Shown one piece after another: positions 4,718 through 6,378 of a DNA stretch of 6,378 nt. The stretch covers positions 1 to 6,378 of the forward strand of contig CAMOMX010000117.1 of assembly GCA_946620035.1 (NCBI GenBank), read 5' to 3'. Numbering within the stretch: position 1 is the first letter of the stretch; each line of letters opens with the position of its first letter. The position numbers and the translations under genes were made by a program. The stretch is from CAG-791 sp003447895 (lineage in GTDB: Bacteria > Bacillota > Clostridia > Lachnospirales > Lachnospiraceae). A model generated the notes under the pieces. It had not been told where the DNA came from. It worked only from the letters and a program-made list of their open reading frames with translations, and did no database searches.

Positions 4718-6250
4718 CTAATTGAATCCGCATTCTCCTTCGAATGAAAAAGTTTTCCCACAGGCCGTTGCCTCTGCGTGCATGCCAAATCCGTCCAGGC
4801 ACAGATCGAACCGGAAAGCAGGATTTCCAGTAATCTCTCTGATGTCCATTTCCATAATGTCCATGGTCCTCTGTGTTTTGACAGAACTGCCTTCAAGCAG
4901 TAAAAGCCCCTGAAGATACTCGCTGTAGCCGAGTCCCTCCCCGCTGTCCCGGTCCCGGATTGCCGTGAGCGGGCTCAGAAGCTCGTGGAGAGCCGTCTGC
5001 CAGCTCTCAGACGTCTTGACAAGCGGCACTTTCCCGCCGGTCATGAGAGTCCGGACATCCTGTACGCTCTCGAGATAACTCCAGGCCAGCGCAAGTGCCC
5101 TGGACACCGGCTCCTCAAGTTCCGGATTGAGAAGGATCAGGGATGCCGCCATCGCCACGAGCCGGATCCTGGCCATCTTCTCCTCGTCGCTGAACAGATA
5201 GGCGCAGTTGGACGCCTCCCGGATCAGAATGAGCCTTGCTGCGGTGCCCTCAAGATTTCCCCGGTCTGAATCCTTTCCGCACAGGATGTACTCCTGCTGG
5301 TAGCGAAGCTTTCCGTCATCGAGCGGCTTCGCGCAGTTTCCCGTCTTTTCACTGAGGTAGAGGTCGAACAGGATCTCGTCTGCCGCCGGGTAATGGTGGG
5401 AATTGGGGACTGACAAGCCGTCCCCCATGTGAAGTCCCCTTCCGCAAAGGCTGTCTTTTCCGCTGATTCTCTCATTCGATAAGCCGTCAAGGTTCCCGAA
5501 AACCTGCATGAGAACAGGGAGAAATTGAAATGACTCCATCTCATCGACCATCTCCTCCGCTTCCGAAGGCTTGTCAGAGGCAGCCTCACGTTCCCCGGAG
5601 GTGACCTCTTCCTCGTTTTCTTCTTTCTCTTCATTTTCCTTCCTCTGCTCCTCTCTCTTTTTCCTGAGCGCTTCTTTGAGGTCCTCCTCGCTCTGATGCG
5701 TCTCATTGGCCCATTCCCTTCCGCTGATCTCAAGGCCCCGCCACTGATCGGCATCGGCAAGGATCCTTGCTGCCAGGGCCCCGGCGGGATCCGCCGCCAT
5801 ATACGCGTACACCTGCTCCCGCACGGCCCGTCCGCATTGGTCGCAGGCATACCGGGTCCCCGTCACCTGCACATCCCCGGCCGCCATAGAAGTCCAGTCC
5901 CGCTTCCTCCCAAAGGGAAGCACATAGTTTCTCTCACAGTTTTTCTCCATATAGCTTTTTAAATGCGTTCCCAGGACTTCATTTCCGCCGCCGGCTCCCC
6001 CGTATGTGGTGTCGATAAAGAAAAGATCATATCTTCTGTGCAGTTCCTGATGAAACTCGGCCATCGCCGCGTTCTGGGATATGCGGCAGATGCTCTCCAT
6101 CTGCATTTTCGCGGCTCCCAGGCGCGCGCCTTTGATCAGAACCAGATACAGGCCGAGCGCCGCCGCGACCGTCAGCGCAAGGTAAACGGTAATATATCCT
6201 CCGGCAGAGGGCCCCGCCGCCGGCTTCCCTCTGCCGTCCGTTCCCTGCAT
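4718..6250 (-). CDS. DUF5702-type membrane-anchored protein of the Tad pilus locus
   Basis: About 510 residues (counts from the ATG at 6250). A short Gly-rich N-terminus leads to GGYITVYLALT (17-27) and one hydrophobic helix (about 19-40). This pilin-like anchor matches the start of DUF5702 proteins seen in clostridial Tad loci. The helix is followed by a conserved-looking segment (AKMQMESICR, then HRRYDLFFIDTTYG). The exported part contains a CxxC (C136, C139) and a very acidic/basic, probably coiled-coil stretch (about 185-242), then a mixed domain to the end. Unlike the TadE-like neighbours it has no Glu at +5 after the glycine, so processing by the peptidase is uncertain. Its molecular role is not known; position suggests a minor pilus or envelope component comparable to TadG. 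A GTG at 6259 is in frame and overlaps the pilin stop by 7 bases; the ATG follows that stop by two bases. Neither has a strong ribosome binding site, so coupling is likely. Confidence 0.85.
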   Translation of the reverse strand: MQGTDGRGKPAAGPSAGGYITVYLALTVAAALGLYLVLIKGARLGAAKMQMESICRISQNAAMAEFHQELHRRYDLFFIDTTYGGAGGGNEVLGTHLKSYMEKNCERNYVLPFGRKRDWTSMAAGDVQVTGTRYACDQCGRAVREQVYAYMAADPAGALAARILADADQWRGLEISGREWANETHQSEEDLKEALRKKREEQRKENEEKEENEEEVTSGEREAASDKPSEAEEMVDEMESFQFLPVLMQVFGNLDGLSNERISGKDSLCGRGLHMGDGLSVPNSHHYPAADEILFDLYLSEKTGNCAKPLDDGKLRYQQEYILCGKDSDRGNLEGTAARLILIREASNCAYLFSDEEKMARIRLVAMAASLILLNPELEEPVSRALALAWSYLESVQDVRTLMTGGKVPLVKTSESWQTALHELLSPLTAIRDRDSGEGLGYSEYLQGLLLLEGSSVKTQRTMDIMEMDIREITGNPAFRFDLCLDGFGMHAEATACGKTFSFEGECGFN

Positions 6251-6252
6251 CC

Positions 6253-6378
6253 CTAACACTTTCTCATAAAGGCCGAGGAGATGATCGATCCGCTGTCGCT
6301 GTTGATCTTCTGAAACACTTTTTTGACAAGATCATTGAGCTGTTTCTTGAAAATTATGACAAGACCGATCAGTACCAC
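6253..6378 (-). CDS. C-terminal part of an Flp1-like pilin (5' end beyond the window)
   Basis: The last 41 codons of a small pilin gene, ending in TAG at 6255-6253. They read VVLIGLVIIFKKQLNDLVKK, then VFQKINSDSGS and a short tail ending AFMRKC. A hydrophobic run followed by an amphipathic lysine-rich helix is the typical end of Flp1-type type IVb pilins of Clostridia, which polymerise into the Tad pilus fibre. The signal, cleavage site and Glu5 lie beyond the right edge. The position directly ahead of the DUF5702 gene fits the usual Tad gene order. The tail after the helix, with a terminal Cys, is longer than I would expect. Confidence 0.8.
   Translation of the reverse strand: MVLIGLVIIFKKQLNDLVKKVFQKINSDSGSIISSAFMRKC

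Noticed and set aside
4677..4802. A 42-residue N-terminal extension of the large TadE-like protein
   Set aside because: It would overlap the end of the DUF5702 gene. A full AAAGGAGG eight bases before the ATG at 4676 gives a better start.
5224..5850. A 208-codon minus-strand frame inside the DUF5702 gene
   Set aside because: It is a different frame of the same strand, Arg/Ser-rich with no domain, and no ribosome binding site or gap supports it. The full-length DUF5702 frame explains the region.
1..6378. CRISPR array, transposase, phage genes, toxin-antitoxin or other defence system
   Set aside because: No regularly spaced repeats, terminal inverted repeats or matching protein motifs were found in any frame. 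All coding space is explained by the Tad and HIT genes.

Overview
The window reads as chromosomal DNA of a Gram-positive anaerobe of the class Clostridia, most likely a Lachnospiraceae relative. This is inferred from moderately high G+C with G/C-rich third codon positions, strong AGGAGG-type ribosome binding sites, a tRNA gene without encoded CCA, and a gene set (Flp1-like pilin, DUF5702-type protein, two TadE-like proteins, A24 peptidase, DUF6382-FHA protein) that I know from Tad loci of that family. Every gene found is on the minus strand, so transcription runs from right to left.

Right and centre (6378 down to 1148): the 3' part of a Tad/Flp (type IVc) pilus operon. In order of transcription it holds the C-terminus of an Flp1-like pilin (cut by the window edge), a DUF5702-type membrane-anchored secreted protein, a large TadE-like pseudopilin with two Cys/His modules at its C-terminus, a short A24-type prepilin peptidase, a second TadE-like pseudopilin, and a protein with an N-terminal DUF6382-like domain, two membrane helices and a C-terminal FHA domain. 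Genes overlap by up to 7 bases or lie 2 to about 71 bases apart, and no terminator is visible between them, so they are probably one transcript whose promoter and motor genes (tadA, tadB, tadC) lie beyond the right edge. The peptidase would process the pilin and pseudopilins. The FHA protein is the likely phosphothreonine-reading regulatory or scaffold partner.

Left (1147 to 1): a HIT-family nucleotide hydrolase gene with its own candidate promoter and a structured leader, followed by about 210 bases with two large hairpins and no gene. Next comes a self-contained tRNA-Ser(GCU) unit with a consensus promoter, an 88-base tRNA and an intrinsic terminator. At the extreme left a further promoter drives something off the edge, seen only as 12 possible codons with no Shine-Dalgarno.

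I see no mobile element, CRISPR array, phage gene or defence system. The less ordinary features are the tandem Ada-like metal-site modules on a TadE pseudopilin, a period-5 Glu-Tyr repeat in the FHA protein, and the U-tract-less hairpins behind the HIT gene.
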